Under the pieces are notes generated by a model. It did no database searches and was not told the origin of the DNA. It worked only from the letters and a program-made list of their open reading frames with translations. Below are positions 48,061 through 61,395 of a DNA stretch of 64,000 nt, piece by piece (position 1 is the stretch's first letter; each line of letters begins with the position of its first letter). The position numbers and the translations under genes are program-made. Origin of the DNA: Fasciola hepatica (lineage: Eukaryota; Platyhelminthes; Trematoda; Plagiorchiida; Fasciolidae); the NCBI GenBank assembly GCA_948099385.1, contig CANUEZ040000105.1, positions 434,001 through 498,000 on the forward strand, written 5' to 3'.

Positions 48061-48240
48061 ATGACAGATTTAGAATCCGGTGAACAACTGCTGTACCATC
48101 AGTTCTACGACACGGTGATGCAAGAAACGAAGGCAGTGCGCAATATGGTGTTTTATTCACCATCAACAAGAAACGTGTTTATACGGGCATTCAATTCTGA
48201 GCCTTGCATACATACCTACTCTTGTCGCCAACGCAGGTAG
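48061..48240 (+). other. Unrecognised 59-residue ATG-started frame
   Basis: Begins MTDLESGEQLLYHQFYD and ends at TAG. A CAG|GTAGAT donor overlaps the end, so it may be a first coding exon. Composition looks protein-like. It lies 0.9 kb upstream of the Penelope fragment on the same strand. No homology recognised. Confidence 0.28.
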
Positions 48241-49180
48241 ATTACTGACCGGAATGAAGAGAACAAACACCACGAAAACGATGGGAACTGCAGAAATTCA
48301 GCCCACCTTCCTCAAGGACTGCTACCTTTCAAGCTGAACATCTTGTGGTATTTTTTACCCCGTGCATTAAACAAAACGACGAGGTCGGAAGATGAGGACC
48401 AATTCGTATTACTCCAGTGCTCTGGAGGTGAATGTGCAAATTTTGTCAAAATCGTGCTCCTCTCATCTTATGAAACTAATCAGTTCACACACTCATTCTT
48501 GCCTCGATATTCATCACGATTACCGGTGTCCTTGATGAGACTTAAGCTGTACGAAAGATGCTATTTCATATTCATCCAGCTCCGTCTTATCGACTCAGGA
48601 CTGTAACGGAAATCCCCTATGCGTGCGTTTCGGCATTCAATCATCCCGACAGAATTTTACTGCTGACAACACTAGAGAATGCGACCAGACCTCCACTACA
48701 CTTATCAATTTCGAGACTATATCACTATAAAGTACCTCATTGATCGTTCTCAGTCATATTTATCAGTCTCCGAGTGTAAGCTGTGGTCATTTTATGAAAT
48801 GCTAGGTCACGATTCAGTAGTATCCACCGCGTACATTTATGTCGCTATATTCCTGTGAGGAAATGTTCATCGTGTGACACATATTGCACTAATATTCTAT
48901 CGGCCAGTGTTCGTTCTCTGCACACGCATTTCACCTCTGGTGTATCTTCCTGATGTAACATATTCAAAAGCAAGTTGTTCTACTCATGGAAGGTTGGTCA
49001 TTGCTCATCTTTTGTATCCCAATTTTGAGATACGTCTACAGTTCACCTTTGATGACGGATAGAATCCGAAAATTCTCCCTTGTAGCGCCGATTTCGTTAA
49101 CACTCCCTCGTTACTGCCACTTGAATCCAGCATAATCATTCTGGTTTTCCAACTGAATAAATGGCAAGTGCATATAATCA

Positions 49181-50364
49181 ATGGACAAAACGTTTGCTGC
49201 CCAACCAGTAAAAAAACAATTGGATATGGAGGTTGAACTTGAGAGCCTATTTAATCAACTATCCGGTCTCGTTCCGTCCTCCTCATAGGAGTTAGAGAAG
49301 CTCAAATCCACACTTGTGAACGCGTGTTATCAATATCGTGAAAATAGCCTATCGACGAAAGGATTAGTAACGTTAGAGCACCTAAACCGTCTTAAAGAAT
49401 TTCAGGCTAACAGAGAAGTAATGTTGTCAAGACCAGATAAAGGAGCGGGTATTGTAATCCTTAATAAATCGGATTATATAGAGAAGATGAAGACGATAAT
49501 GAATGATGTCTCCAAGTTTACAAAGACCCCAACTGAAAAGGACAGGACGATTCCGATAGAAAAGTCAATTGCTGCGAGAGTAAAATCATTGAAACAGAAA
49601 GGCATGATCGATGCGGTAACCTTCGAAAGGATACGACCAACTGGGACGACGATTCCTAGGTTGTACGGCCTACCGAAGGTACACAAAGAAGGTGTCCCCT
49701 TGAGACCAATTTCGGATATGTGCAACTCGCCGTATCACGCAGTAGCGAAATGGTTGGCTACATTGTTAGAACCAGTAAGAATCATGATTTCCGGACACAG
49801 CCTACGAGACACATTTCATTTTGTAGAGACTGTGGGAAATCTAGACTTGGAAGGCAAGCAAATGATCTCGCTAGACGTTACCTCACTGTTCACCAATGTC
49901 CCGATCGCCGAAACAATCAACTATCTATGTGAGTACATGCACGAGAACAGTATCGATCCGGGCATCTCGTTGGATGAACTGAAACAATTACTATTTGTCT
50001 GCACTCATAATATCCAGTTTCAGTTTAACGGTGAAAATATATCATCAGAAGGACGGAGTCGCAATGGGGTCACCTTTGGGACCTTTATTTGCAAATATTT
50101 TCATGGCAAAATGTAAAAATAACCAACTTATGTCAACAATTGAAGGGTGCACCTTATACAAACGGTACGTGGACGATATCGTATGTGTAGTAGATACCAA
50201 AGCTGATCCAAATGCACTACCTAATAGATTTAATACAGCCCATCCAAATGTTCAATTCACTTTGGAAGAAAGAAAAGGAAAACAGTCTACCTTACTTAGA
50301 TGTTTGCGTAAGCCGTCAAAGTGATGGTTCCGTTCAGTTGTCAGTGCACAGGAAACTCATTTAA
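49181..50364 (+). mobile_element. Penelope-like element reverse transcriptase, broken
   Basis: The frame from ATG 49181 is stopped at 49286-49288, continues open, shifts near 50035-50042, shifts again near 50280, and ends at TAA 50362-50364. Penelope-type motifs in order: RPDKGAGIVILNKSDY, PRLYGLPKVHK with PLRPI, SLDVTSLFTNVP (motif A with its Asp), DGVAMGSPLGPLFANIFMAK (motif B), YKRYVDDI (motif C catalytic pair, near 50166), and LPYLDVCVSR. The catalytic aspartates survive, but the ORF does not. The GIY-YIG endonuclease that normally follows is not seen downstream. The N-terminal part appears truncated. Confidence 0.85.
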
Positions 50365-51334
50365 GATTCTCCCACTGTTTGGTAAAATTGTAGCTAAGTT
50401 ATGTAGGAAAATGCAATATATTACAAATGATAGAGGGGAAACACCATTATCAGAAAGTATTTTTCGGGTTGAAATAATAGGAACATGAAACAGTGTGAAA
50501 ATATTGCTTCTGATTTAAAAAGCATATATTGTAAGAAACCGTAACGATGGGTACATCAAACAATATAGTGAATAGCCTGAATAAATAGCTCAATTAAACA
50601 GAGCCGTGCACGAAAACCCGAGTAAAATGGCATTTGCCGTATTATTTGCTCGATAGCACGCCCCCTTCACCACAACAATGATGGCTGCTCTGTTGGCATT
50701 CTATCGTGGTTTTCCCAGTTTCAGAAACTTCCGAAAGTGTGGCTCCGTTGTGACAACCATTGCAGGTTCACTGATTGCCGTGATCCAGGGATTTCTAATT
50801 CTGATCAGCAAAATGACTCAGATATCAAAACAACCAACAGCATTTAAATGAAGGAGTTACGTTTCCAGTGTTAAGTTGTGCAATTACAATTGTCTCTTTT
50901 TGATATAACGTTGTCACATCTTCCTGCATGCGATTACAGATTGGATGGATATCGTGGTCGTGTAACCCACAAAAAGGCATGTTACGCTTTAAAGAGCTCA
51001 GTACAATGCTTCGGCACTAGCAAATAGCCATCACTACAGATGATTCGGCAAACAGTAGCTATGCACAGTTGCACTGGTAATTGTTTCCAGTTTTCACATA
51101 AATCATTGTCTGGTAGTAGTCTCCCGGCTACACTCATTTCAAAATGCTCCAATTCGCACCCCATATTGATATTATTTACGATGTGGTGGTAAATTACATT
51201 ACGACTGTGCATATCTGATAAAGCTGCTCACTTCACGGTGAACTACGATCGAGCTATCAAATGATAAGCCGAAAGCAAACAACAGACTGTCAATTGACTG
51301 ATCACAGCGGAATGGTTTTTAGTCAGTCTTTAGT
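50365..51334. other. Stretch after the Penelope fragment
   Basis: No recognised gene or terminal repeat. Searching by eye found no GIY-YIG coding sequence here. Confidence 0.4.
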
Positions 51335-51667
51335 TTGTTTACGAAACTAGATGAGCCCCGTTGTATGCCATATCAGCGTCAGGTATTTTTGGCTGAACTT
51401 GCAATTGGAAAGCGCCTGATTGCTTCTGTTCTTCATGTCTATTCATCAGGATTCCCCTCGACAACTAATCATAGCAACTTTAGAAAACCTCTACTTATTG
51501 CATTGAAAACAAATGCACACGTGTGGAGCTGTGCCGTGTTAGAAGAATACACGAAAATCAAGAAAATTTATGCACAATGGCGTCTATTAGGAGTATCAGT
51601 TTGGGATTCTATCAATGTACCAACTTATTTCACGATGTCATGATGTGAGTTTCACTGTTCGCAAAAC

Positions 51668-52048
51668 GTGCATCATTGCAATTTCCAAAGATCAATGATC
51701 TTCTGCAAAAGTTTGCAGTCCTCCAAGCTACAAACGCCCAGTTCGTTTTGTTCATTTCAGTCAGGTGGTATGCAAAGGGCGGGTGAAACCTCTGCAGTAA
51801 TCCAAACCTCCGGGTACAAACTACTCAAATGCTGTTTCGTCCAGGGGTCGCAGCAATTCTCCTGTTTTCGAGCAGATACTGTAAAAACGTGTGCTTCTTG
51901 TAGACGGCTGCTTTCCTTGTTTCCTTGTGTACAACAAAGTTCTCTGCGATTTTCTTGTAATCTGACCGGTCATATACAGAGTGTTTGTCGACCATGTAAA
52001 GTCTGCCATATGAGCATTCATTCGAATTTCTACCCGATTTTCAGTTGA
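51668..52048 (+). mobile_element. Gypsy-type gag zinc-knuckle remnant, copy 2
   Basis: Same frame as at 21296-21676, with the same missing cysteine and histidine. A 102-residue frame just upstream (51335-51643) may be more gag but is not recognised. Confidence 0.55.
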
Positions 52049-52377
52049 AAATCACTATTTCTCTCTTACCGTTGCTGTAACTCGCAATCGTTTTTCCCAT
52101 GTTGCCCTGATTTTCCTTTTTCGGAATATGAATTACCAAGTCTTCCTTGTATACCGTCAATATCCATATGCATGTATTTATACACTGTCAATACATCTCC
52201 AGTGCTTCGGTAATATATATAAGCCTTCTGATGTCTTCGGTTGACTGCCTGTAGAGCAACAACACAGATGTAGTCTCAAACTCTTTAATCTCGGAGAGGA
52301 TCACATTGGATTCTGTATTCTAGTGGACATGTAACAGATACTGCTGACAAAAGCAGTAGATCGAATCATAAGAAACA

Positions 52378-52533
52378 ATGGGAAAACGTGAAGAGAAGAA
52401 GCGTGAACGATTTGTAATGTTTGAACCCAATGCAGTCACAAGAGTAAGTGATATGTTGTTCCCGTGTTGTCCAACCTGCTGTTTGGGGTATGAAAATAGT
52501 TTGAGCGAAAACATATTTAGTTGTGACAGCTGA
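52378..52533 (+). other. Small 51-residue frame, copy 2
   Basis: As at 22006-22161, with residue 2 Gly instead of Glu. The internal GTAAGT is conserved. Confidence 0.32.
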
Positions 52534-52539
52534 ACGCAA

Positions 52540-53630
52540 TGCAGAAAAAACTTTCTCTTTCTATATCGCCATGATGGCACTTCTGAAATTGGAAGGTCAT
52601 AACTACGAGCAGAATCTTTCATGGACTTTTGCCAAATTTAATTGCATAAAATTTCCCATACCGATTATCTATCAGATAATCAAAGTGTCACGTTGAAAAC
52701 AATGATAAGGCGAGCCTGAAAATACGACGTAGCCTGGGACTTCGTTGATCTTCTCAGCCTGTGTAAGACTGTGCCTAGAAATGTTGTGACATCTAATTGG
52801 TCTTCCCAGGGCATTCCTAAATTTGCCTAATCTTATTCAACTGAACAATCAGAACACACATTGCAGAAATGTCACTAATAAGGTCTAACGTTTAGTTAAC
52901 GCGCATAGGTTATTTTCTAAAATTTACATTGCCATATTCAAAATGTAACTGGAAGTTTTATTATGAAAGCATTCTCACTGATTGTTGATATCCTGCCGGT
53001 TGTCAATGTTGTGGTTGTTTCCGTGTTCCTGGGAGACTCACCTGTTTGCGAAAAAATCACATGATTATCAGGACGCGTTGGGTGATAAATCAGACATGGC
53101 GTGAACAACGGATTTCTCGTGGGGGGATGAACATGTGGTGGATTCAACAGAGATTCATTTGCTCATAGTCTGATAGAATAGTTCACTTTTCTAATCTGCG
53201 TTATATTGCTGAAACTTGGAGACAAAATCAGCACAAAACCAAGCTATGTCCGTTTTTATCAGTGATTTCTTAGAATATTTCAATTGACTTTCAAACGGAC
53301 ATCATGTACGGGGTACCAGGTTTTCTACAGAAGCAATTATACGATATTCATGTAACATGTGTGTTTGCTGAATGTGAGCTCGTTTGGCGCTTCGATCACA
53401 TGTGGAATGGAATAGAGTTTATCTGTAATTGGTAAACTGAATATCTTCGATTATTTCACATAGCCCAGTCGATCGTGTTCCACATACCGGCGATTGCTTT
53501 TGGGCAGGTGAGGTTTGTTTCTAAAAAGGCTGGGAACGAAGAGTAAATGATTTGATTAGTTTGCGGAATCCGAAGGCTGCAACTTGATCAGCCTCAGTAG
53601 TTATTTGTTGAAAAAAATGTCCTTCATTTA
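52540..53630. other. Stretch between gene copies, copy 2 end
   Basis: Equivalent of 22170-23250, very similar. No supported gene. Confidence 0.4.
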
Positions 53631-53631
53631 T

Positions 53632-53813
53632 TCAGTAGAAGCTCATTTGGGCATATTTTAAACATTCCACAAGTAATATGTCCAACGTATTTGGTGGAAC
53701 ATTTAACTCACAAAATATTGTGGCTTCACTCCTGCTACATTTATAAATGCATCGTTTACGGGTAACATAGATCGATTGAATGATTCGAAAGAAGGGATGA
53801 CAATAGAATATCA
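53632..53813 (-). CDS. Gene copy 3, terminal exon E9
   Basis: 182 nt ending in TGA fused to AATAAA. One Tyr-to-Phe change against copy 2. Confidence 0.64.
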
Positions 53814-56803
53814 CTGTACCCATAAATACACAGCTCAGTATTCTAGCTCATTTTATGATCACCTCTGGATACTCACGTCCAATTGGAAAATAATTAGATT
53901 TTGTCGTTTGGCATTGGTGAGCTGAGTCCAATATATTTTTCAATTCGGAGACTGGCTTCCGGCTCATAGGTAATGAAAAAAGGTACATATAACGATCGTT
54001 ATGACATCCCATCCAGTATGTTGTCAAACTGATTTTCTCTCTCATATTCGCTGGAATTTTGATGAAGCATTCATGTATCTGTTCGTTGTAAAACCAAAGG
54101 GAGTAATAGAGTCATTAGGTCTGGTATTTTCCTTACAATGCGTTCTGCAATAACCAAACAGAAAACATGGTTCAATTCCCAATGAGTATATTGCAGTACA
54201 CAGGTTCCGGCTCATCCGCGCAGCTGTAAACTATTAGGCGCATGCAGTTTTCAACATTCTAATTACCTCTTTTCGAATAGCATACCGCCAATTGAAAAAT
54301 TTCACCCCCTCACAATTTGTAAATTTGGGGTTATCTTCTTTCGGGTATTTGAAAATTCCAGCAACAACTGATTTTTAGCATAAATTGAATACGTCTTAGT
54401 GTTTATTACAGGAATGCACACTGATCAAGTGGAAGGGTGAATAACTATGTAGTTGTAATGAAAAAAGCGTAAATCAAATGCTCAGCATGAAGACAACTCA
54501 CAGTTTTGTTTACGTCTTATTGTAGCACCTGGATGATAAATTAGTGTAGTTATGAAAATATTATAAAGATGACTAATTTTTATCTACGGACAATTTTCTT
54601 TTCCAATGTTTGGCACGGAAAAACACTAGTTGCAATTGAATCAAATGAAGTTTCAAGTCATACTCATCAAGATTTGGTTTGAAATCATAAAATTTGATTA
54701 AAGGCGTTCATGGGAGTAGCAGGGATTTGAAATCCAGTGAAAGGGGATAGGAATTTCATGGATTAGACGAAGATAGTTACCTGTCACGTGAATGAAATTC
54801 ACAGGCTTTATCTCCTTTGACTTCATCCAATTGTGAATCCCACGGTTTACTTCTTGGACCTCATGATCCAAACATGCCTTGTCCACATTTGAATCCGATC
54901 CTTTGACAGCAAAGAACATGTGAAACTTGCCATTTCTCCTGTGTGTAAAATCATCTTCACATCCCAAATATTCTCTTCCTAATGTGCTACTCGCATAAGA
55001 ACCAAGTGACGAAATCTTCAAGGGAAGAGATTTGGAGGTTAGTTTGTAATTTTCTGTGGGTTATAATTTATTCAGATTTGCTTACAAACACAATCACTTA
55101 CGAATTCACAAGCCGAGACGTCTTTGTTATTCCAAGTGGCGTTCAGCAAAAGTCCCATATTTTGCACTGGTGTTTCACTGCCTAATTCACTTGAAATATC
55201 GACTTCAAAGTCTGCAACGGGAATCACATGGGTTGAAAAATGTAATGAGCTTCAGCGTGATTAGTCTACTCCAATATAAATTGTAAGCAGCCAGACAACA
55301 TGGCTGGTGGGTACACCATACTGCGAAAAGCTTGTTGGAGCTTACCAATTATGCTCCAATCATTATCTAGTGTGAAATACAAAGAAGGATTTATTGAGAA
55401 GAATACGTCATTGAAGTTCTCAAAGTTGGTTTATCAAACGGAGAATAAGGTGTGACGGAAATAATCTTACACTCAGTAGGCGCACCGGATGTTTTGTATA
55501 TGAATTGATTGTAAACAAGTGCACATAATATCTCGCTTGTATACATGCTGTTCCAACGTTGATCAACGACGAAAATAGAAAAGCGTCTACACAGCTGCTT
55601 TATATGTGGCAAAATGTGTGCCCACGCAGACACAGTATCGATCACTGTGTATGTGTGACGATCGATGGGCGAAATGATTTTAGCTAACATCGTTATGTGC
55701 TTCTTGAACGAATCAAACATGTTGAATGGTCAGCTGAATTCACCACACTGTTCCCACGGATAATTTGTTGGTGATCATTTGGTTTCAAGTATAAATGTGA
55801 TCAGACGATTTCTGACAGTGCACCAGGAATAAAATCACAGTTGTTGGGCAGTGCCGAACCTAATTTATTTCTCACAATTTTATTCATTTTGAAGAAGAAT
55901 CTGCCGATCCAATATTGAAAGTGCAGTTATCAAGCGAGGTTTAGGTTTAGAATATTCGGCTCGGGGACAACTAACTATATGCTGTTCATGAGATATACAT
56001 ATATATACATCACACTGCACATGGATTCAGGTATGGTGCCATCATGAACAACAAAGAAAAAACGGTACATTCAAATTTAGCGTGTTGATATCTCAAAAGA
56101 AGACCCTTTTAAAAAGTTGTTGTCAGCAGCAAGAAAAATCGAAATGCCCAGTGTAACACCACACCACTCAGATGATATTACTCAAGGTTTCTCAAAAACG
56201 TGAAGCTTCTTGGCCCGATTGTTTCAACCAAGAAATTGCGTTTTTCATTTTTGTAAATATTAACCGGAAAACAGAACATTTTGTTTCTCACTGCACTCAC
56301 TCCCATCGACCAAATAGATTGTGACGCACTCGTACGACTGAGCAATACCCAATGGAAGCTGAAGAAACAATCCCATTCATCGCATGCACCAACAACTTTG
56401 AGCAAGTAAACCACAAAAGGAAATAATTTTCTTTAATTTTCTGCTGACACTGTCAAATGTGACCCCAGGAACCAAGCCGTGTTTCCACTGGAATTGCCAT
56501 CTGATTCTGTTTCAACGCAAAGGAAAACTGTCAGAAACTGATCACGCATTCTAAATGCAACTGTTACTTTGAAAAAAGAAACAGATTCAAATGAGGAAGT
56601 AATCATGAAATCCTACCGAATTCCTCCGGTATTGCCAGGGATTCAAAGTTCTAAGAATGAAGTTACAAAGGTCAGCTTGGGGTACTTTCCGAAGAATTCT
56701 GAAGGATATCACGTTGACTATTTTCCTTCCTTGCACGGAAACACAGATTCCATTAACCCATGAGGAGTAACATCGTGGAATCGTGCAACATTCATTGAAT
56801 GTT
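53632..56803 (-). CDS. Unrecognised multi-exon gene, copy 3 (nine 3' exons)
   Basis: This is the third copy of the minus-strand gene. The exons are E1 56617-56803, E2 56301-56337, E3 55471-55644, E4 55346-55366, E5 55102-55211, E6 54781-55015, E7 54267-54367, E8 53877-54078 and E9 53632-53813. All lengths, splice dinucleotides and phases equal those of copy 2, and all frames are open. Changes against copy 2 include six residues in E6, one in E7 (Glu to Lys), and single residues in E8 and E9. The product is unknown, and the 5' exons and promoter were not found. The copy may be functional because nothing in these nine exons is broken. Confidence 0.68.
53877..54078 (-). CDS. Gene copy 3, exon E8
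   Basis: 202 nt, phase 0 to phase 1, same signals as copy 2. Confidence 0.64.
54267..54367 (-). CDS. Gene copy 3, exon E7
   Basis: 101 nt, phase 1 to phase 0, with one Glu-to-Lys change against copy 2. Confidence 0.6.
54781..55015 (-). CDS. Gene copy 3, exon E6
   Basis: 235 nt, open frame, same splice sites as copy 2. Six residue changes and two silent changes against copy 2, counted by eye. Confidence 0.7.
55102..55211 (-). CDS. Gene copy 3, exon E5
   Basis: 110 nt with acceptor TTGCAG and donor GTAAGTG. The encoded residues are the same as in copy 2, including the N-A-T sequon. Confidence 0.7.
55346..55366 (-). CDS. Gene copy 3, micro-exon E4
   Basis: 21 nt between CACTAG and GTAAGC, as in copy 2. 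Confidence 0.53.
55471..55644 (-). CDS. Gene copy 3, predicted exon E3
   Basis: 174 nt, phase 1 to phase 1, open frame, donor GTAAGA. The open frame extends upstream to 55720, so the true start of this exon is uncertain. Confidence 0.52.
56301..56337 (-). CDS. Gene copy 3, predicted exon E2
   Basis: 37 nt between GCTCAG and GTGAGT, as in copy 2. Confidence 0.43.
56617..56803 (-). CDS. Gene copy 3, predicted exon E1
   Basis: 187 nt with acceptor TATATCAG and donor GTAGGA, as in copy 2. Confidence 0.48.
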
Positions 56804-59800
56804 CTGATATAGAAAGTGATAGGAACCCAAATTGACATCACGTGTCAACTGGTCATGCAACTGACCACTACCGTCATATGGAGATACATACGAAAAACAA
56901 GTATATGAATTACATTGGACAGGTAACTCAAAAATGTTATCTGGATGATTGTCGTGTCCATGTATGAAGTGGGTTTTGCTTCATTGAACTGGCACGTGAG
57001 TCGGGTGGAACGGATTCATAGGGTACCTCCAATCACTCTGCATAATGGCAATCGGATATGATAACATGAAAAGATCCGTGTGAGGAACATAAGGCCAATG
57101 TTGCAAAAGCACGCACATTCTCGAATAGTGTGATAACTAGTCAGACGAGAGTAAGTCCAGGCCTGCTATAAAAAAGAATGGCGGTAGAGAAATTTAATTA
57201 TCTGGCTTCGTAGGTGGTGAGCAAATGATCGGAGACCCTGGAATAGTATTAGTCAGGCAATAAGTAATTAGGAGGACGATTGATAAAAATGTGATTAAAT
57301 TACCAACGACTTGAAGAGTTAGAATTCTTGATCCACGCAAACGTTCTTTCTTGTATGATGGAGGCTACAAATGTGATTGCAACGTAGCTATTAAAAAAAA
57401 ACAGGAATCTGTGCAATTTATTCTAGCGGTGAAATGGAGGAAATTGCGGTTTGCGGTAGATTTGTAGGTATGGATTGGGGGAGGAATCCATACAGGAAGT
57501 ATTTTAGGCACGAGGAGTCATAAAACTGAATGATGATGCTAGTGCTGGTTCGGTTTTCAGAAAATTTACTTGTTACTTATAACAAATTACCTCATTTAAC
57601 CGTCTAGTCAGATTTGTTATGTGCAGTGCTCATAGAATGTTTGAAACTCGGAAGCAGGACACGACGAACATTGAACAAAACGATTTTTTTTCTTATTTGT
57701 CAAAGGATAGTACCGAAATCCGAGATTCTGACAGACTAGAAGTGTAGAAATATGGGCAAAAATGAGTCCGGTCTAACATCGTTCTAGATTGAATTCTGCT
57801 TGACCACGATGAGATGTGTCGTAAACCCGGCGCCATTTTGCTATATGCAATCGACATGACCGCGATTATAAGGCGTTACTCATTCACTGGTACAATCGTA
57901 TTTATAAGGACCGTCTACTGATGAGATTTTGGACGGATACTGCTTCCGTATTGGACACAATATTTACCCTTGAATCTAGAGCACAGACTGTAATTGAGCG
58001 ATCCATTTATTCCAGCAACATGCCCAGAGTGAACCAATATGAGTGCTCAAGTCAACACAAGTCAATGGATAATTTCAGCAGCGGGTGACCATTAATTAAT
58101 AACGAGAAGTGAGAGACAATCAGGCGGATGATAACACTTCGGCTGGCAAACAAGATGAACATCGAACTGATTGTTTGAAAATTGAAGTAAAACTCCTAAT
58201 GGTCCTCCACATTTTCAGATCAAGAACAGGATTGAAGATTGCTTAGGACTGCAACAGACCGAACCTCCGTGTACTTAGTCCAACGATGACTTCAGATTGG
58301 CGACCAGAGAATGTGCAACACTTTGTTGGTTAATAATATAAATTTATTTACCCCGGAAGAGCTCAGTTAGGATAGGGCAAATCCAAATAACACTGGAGGA
58401 CATTTCCATGAAATTCGGTGTTCTTGGGGAGATGTGACAGTCGGGTCAATTAAAAAATGTCATTAAATTTATTGTAAGAGCTGGATTTCCGGCGGAAGGT
58501 TCATCAATACTTACGAAGTGGAATATATTCATTTACCATTTTATAATTAGAAAACAAGAACGAGATACTTTATTCAAGCAGTGGTAACAAAAGACTGATA
58601 AATACACTACGAGAGAGAATTTTCTCATTTCATCCTTAATCGGCAATGGATGGTGGACGTTTGTCACAAAATGAGATGGGACATACAAAAACAACGATTG
58701 AATATCTAATGGAAGGAAAACTTGATTTCTGACGACTTGGATGGTGGGCATACACATCTGAATTCAGCTTCCAATCAGAATGGCTATTTCTTCCAATGTG
58801 CACTTATGATAGTGAATAAATGGCCAAGATGTTGTTTTTTGATCTTTCAGTGTAGATTCAATTCCTCCGCGGTGATTTGTTCAATGTCAACAGCTCAGTA
58901 ATGAACCGATTGCTTTGACAGAACGCTATTTGGGTTACCATTCCTCTCTGCAACTCAGTGGTGCGCTTTGCACATGAGCCACTTCGTTGTATGTGCTGCA
59001 AAGTCATGTGGAATAAAAGTCTTTTTATCGGCAAACTCATACAAGTTAAAGTTTTCCTAATCGTCTATTGCTACTGTTCTGCTGAGTTCATATTGAACCC
59101 GTTCAAGTTATTCTACTCATGACGCGTTCCTTGTCACCATTTCATATTGACGATCACGAGGACAAAACTTCGATAAACACAATGATGCTGAAAATTCAAT
59201 CATGCAAGACACCAAGTTAAACTGAGAATACTTTCCGTAACTTTGGCAACGCACATATATTTCAAACTGGAACTATAGAATCGACGAAATCCTTATTTTG
59301 AGGAATACATTCCTCATAATTAGTCATCATTTCGTTATGCGGAATCGACTGTTCCAGTCCGCACGAAATGTGATATTCACAGGTTCTTCGTGCAGATTTC
59401 TTTCTATTTGGATAAGAGCTTTGAATTTACCAAGTGCTTCCATAAAGATTGAGTCTTGTATATATGGTGCTGTGTTTCGGGTTTACAAGAGTCCGGTGCG
59501 TCAAACGTACAGAATTGTAGTGTTGAGGAAGAATGTATCAATAGAAATCTAACTCCCACATTCACAATGTATTTCTACTTTCTTAGATAATACCTCCGGA
59601 TATCTGAACACATTATACAGCACGAAAGTGGCTTCGTGTGTCGGAAAACTTTATGATGTGATCGGATCAGTAGCTTGAATTCCAGCGAGATCCCACGTTA
59701 CGCTGCCTACCAGGCCCAACTACAATAACTTAACACGGGATGGATTATACGTGGGCTCAACTCCCTACCCATCTGCGTGCTACACAACACATGGGCTTTG

Positions 59801-60961
59801 CGAGTAAATGGCGTAGTAGTTGAATTTTGAAACAAATTACTCGAAAGCTAGTTAGTGGGCAGTACGTATGACCCTATGTATGTTTCATAGATAGATTATG
59901 AATACGGTATCTGCCTCACTATCATGTGGGAACTATCGTTGATGACAACTAAACACTGTATACGAATTAACGGTGACTGGACTGTGAAAGCTTTCAAGGG
60001 AAGGAATCAATCCACCTCCAGTTTAGAAGCGAATCAGTGGTTTGATTTCCGATACAAATGTACACCAGGATTTCTGGGGCAGCACGTGGTCGTTGCTGAA
60101 TCCTCGTCCCAGGCTGTGTCATAGACACACAACTTGAGTCTGGTGCTTCCGACTGAACAGTTGGTCGGATAACGTAAGTTTAGCATGTGAAAGTTGAAGT
60201 CCGCAGTGCAATCCATCAAACGAGAATCTCATCGATCGCACACACTACCCAGAAATAATTCCGAGATACATAAATATCTAAGGTGTTTGATTGACCCTGG
60301 TTTTGGAAAGATATAGATTTTCGGCTGGTTTCTTAGTCACGTGATGTCGTACGTTTTAAACGAACATCTTGGATAACTGTTCTTGTTTCATTACACTGAC
60401 GTCCATCTTACACGGGCGCATTCGATACTCATCGTCTTTACACTGTTTAATGCCTCACTCCAACAGTGACGTGTGGCTCACCTCATTGAAACTAATATTC
60501 ATTGACATATATCACACGTTTGAACGATATTTGTTCTGTTTATCATGCTTCCTGTGCGCTTAAGTTCAATAAACATCCCTCTTACAGGAGTGGTTTCTTT
60601 CAGCTGACCCAATACAGAGCACAACAATGAAGATATTTCTTCCCCATTTCGAGCGATCTACACACCGCAAATTACGACACTTTAAAGTTATCAAAACCGT
60701 GTACGAATAAACTTAAACACCTCCATACATAGGCCGAGATTCGCGTGCGGAAAAACGCTATTGAAGTTTTAGAAATGAACAATGGAAAAAGAGATTTTCT
60801 CTTCTTTTATTCAACTTTTGTCTTCTGTACCCGGATCGGTTTCTTGAAAGGAAACTCATTCAAAGAATGCCCAAAAATCACCGAAGAAACTATAAAGAAG
60901 AAAGATTTACTTATTTGTTAACCATTTGAAGGTGATACGATAGGTGAAATCCTAAATCAAA
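56804..60961. other. Stretch upstream of gene copy 3
   Basis: Equivalent of 26435-30887. Lacks 309 bp that includes the tRNA-like remnant (junction near 57522). Candidate exons at 58352-58422 and 58537-58606 only. Confidence 0.4.
58537..58606 (-). CDS. Candidate 70-nt exon, copy 3
   Basis: As at 5921-5990. Confidence 0.28.
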
Positions 60962-61395
60962 TTGATGCCGCCATCTTACATTCTGTTTCCAGGTACTCTT
61001 CTGATCCACATTCAAAACAAGGATAAACTGCTGATGCTGACCTCATCAATGGTTCTGTACTCTTTCAGATGTGTTCGTGACGCATCTTATGTGGATCAAA
61101 AGGCACGACAGCTATCCACTCGGATCAAAGAGCATCACCAAAGCTGGTTAAGCCAAGGACAGAAAGCATCGATAAACAGCGCAATGTTAGCATACCCTGT
61201 TTACACCAGACATCAGGTTAATCCAAACCCGATTTTCTAAGTTGTGTATTGTGTTCCCCCAAGCAAATATGAAGGCGTGGGTTTAAGCACTCTAAAGATG
61301 GGTGAAGCAATTGGATTCAGGAAACTGACCACAGACTTCTGCGCCCTAAAGCGTGTGATTCAGACACTTCAATTCCCATGGCCTAGGATCGATCG
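60962..61395 (+). mobile_element. Penelope-like GIY-YIG remnant, copy 3
   Basis: Same fragment, with frames at 60962-61240 and 61244-61441. The conserved glycine after SYV is replaced by Asp (SYVDQ), so the nuclease core is damaged here. Confidence 0.66.

Larger units (their letters stand above)
44031..51364. other. 7.32-kb block present in copy 2, absent from copy 1
   Basis: Copy 1 replaces it with about 10 bp at 20983-20992. It holds a LINE fragment, a (TA)n run, a broken Penelope reverse transcriptase and small unrecognised frames. It may be ancestral sequence lost from copy 1 or a composite insertion. Copy 3 is cut off before this point. Confidence 0.7.
24226..54594. repeat. Tandem unit, copy 2 (complete)
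   Basis: Period to copy 3 is 30369 bp, measured at exons E1 to E9. Longer than copy 1 mainly because of blocks at 34082-36925 and 44031-51364. Confidence 0.9.
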
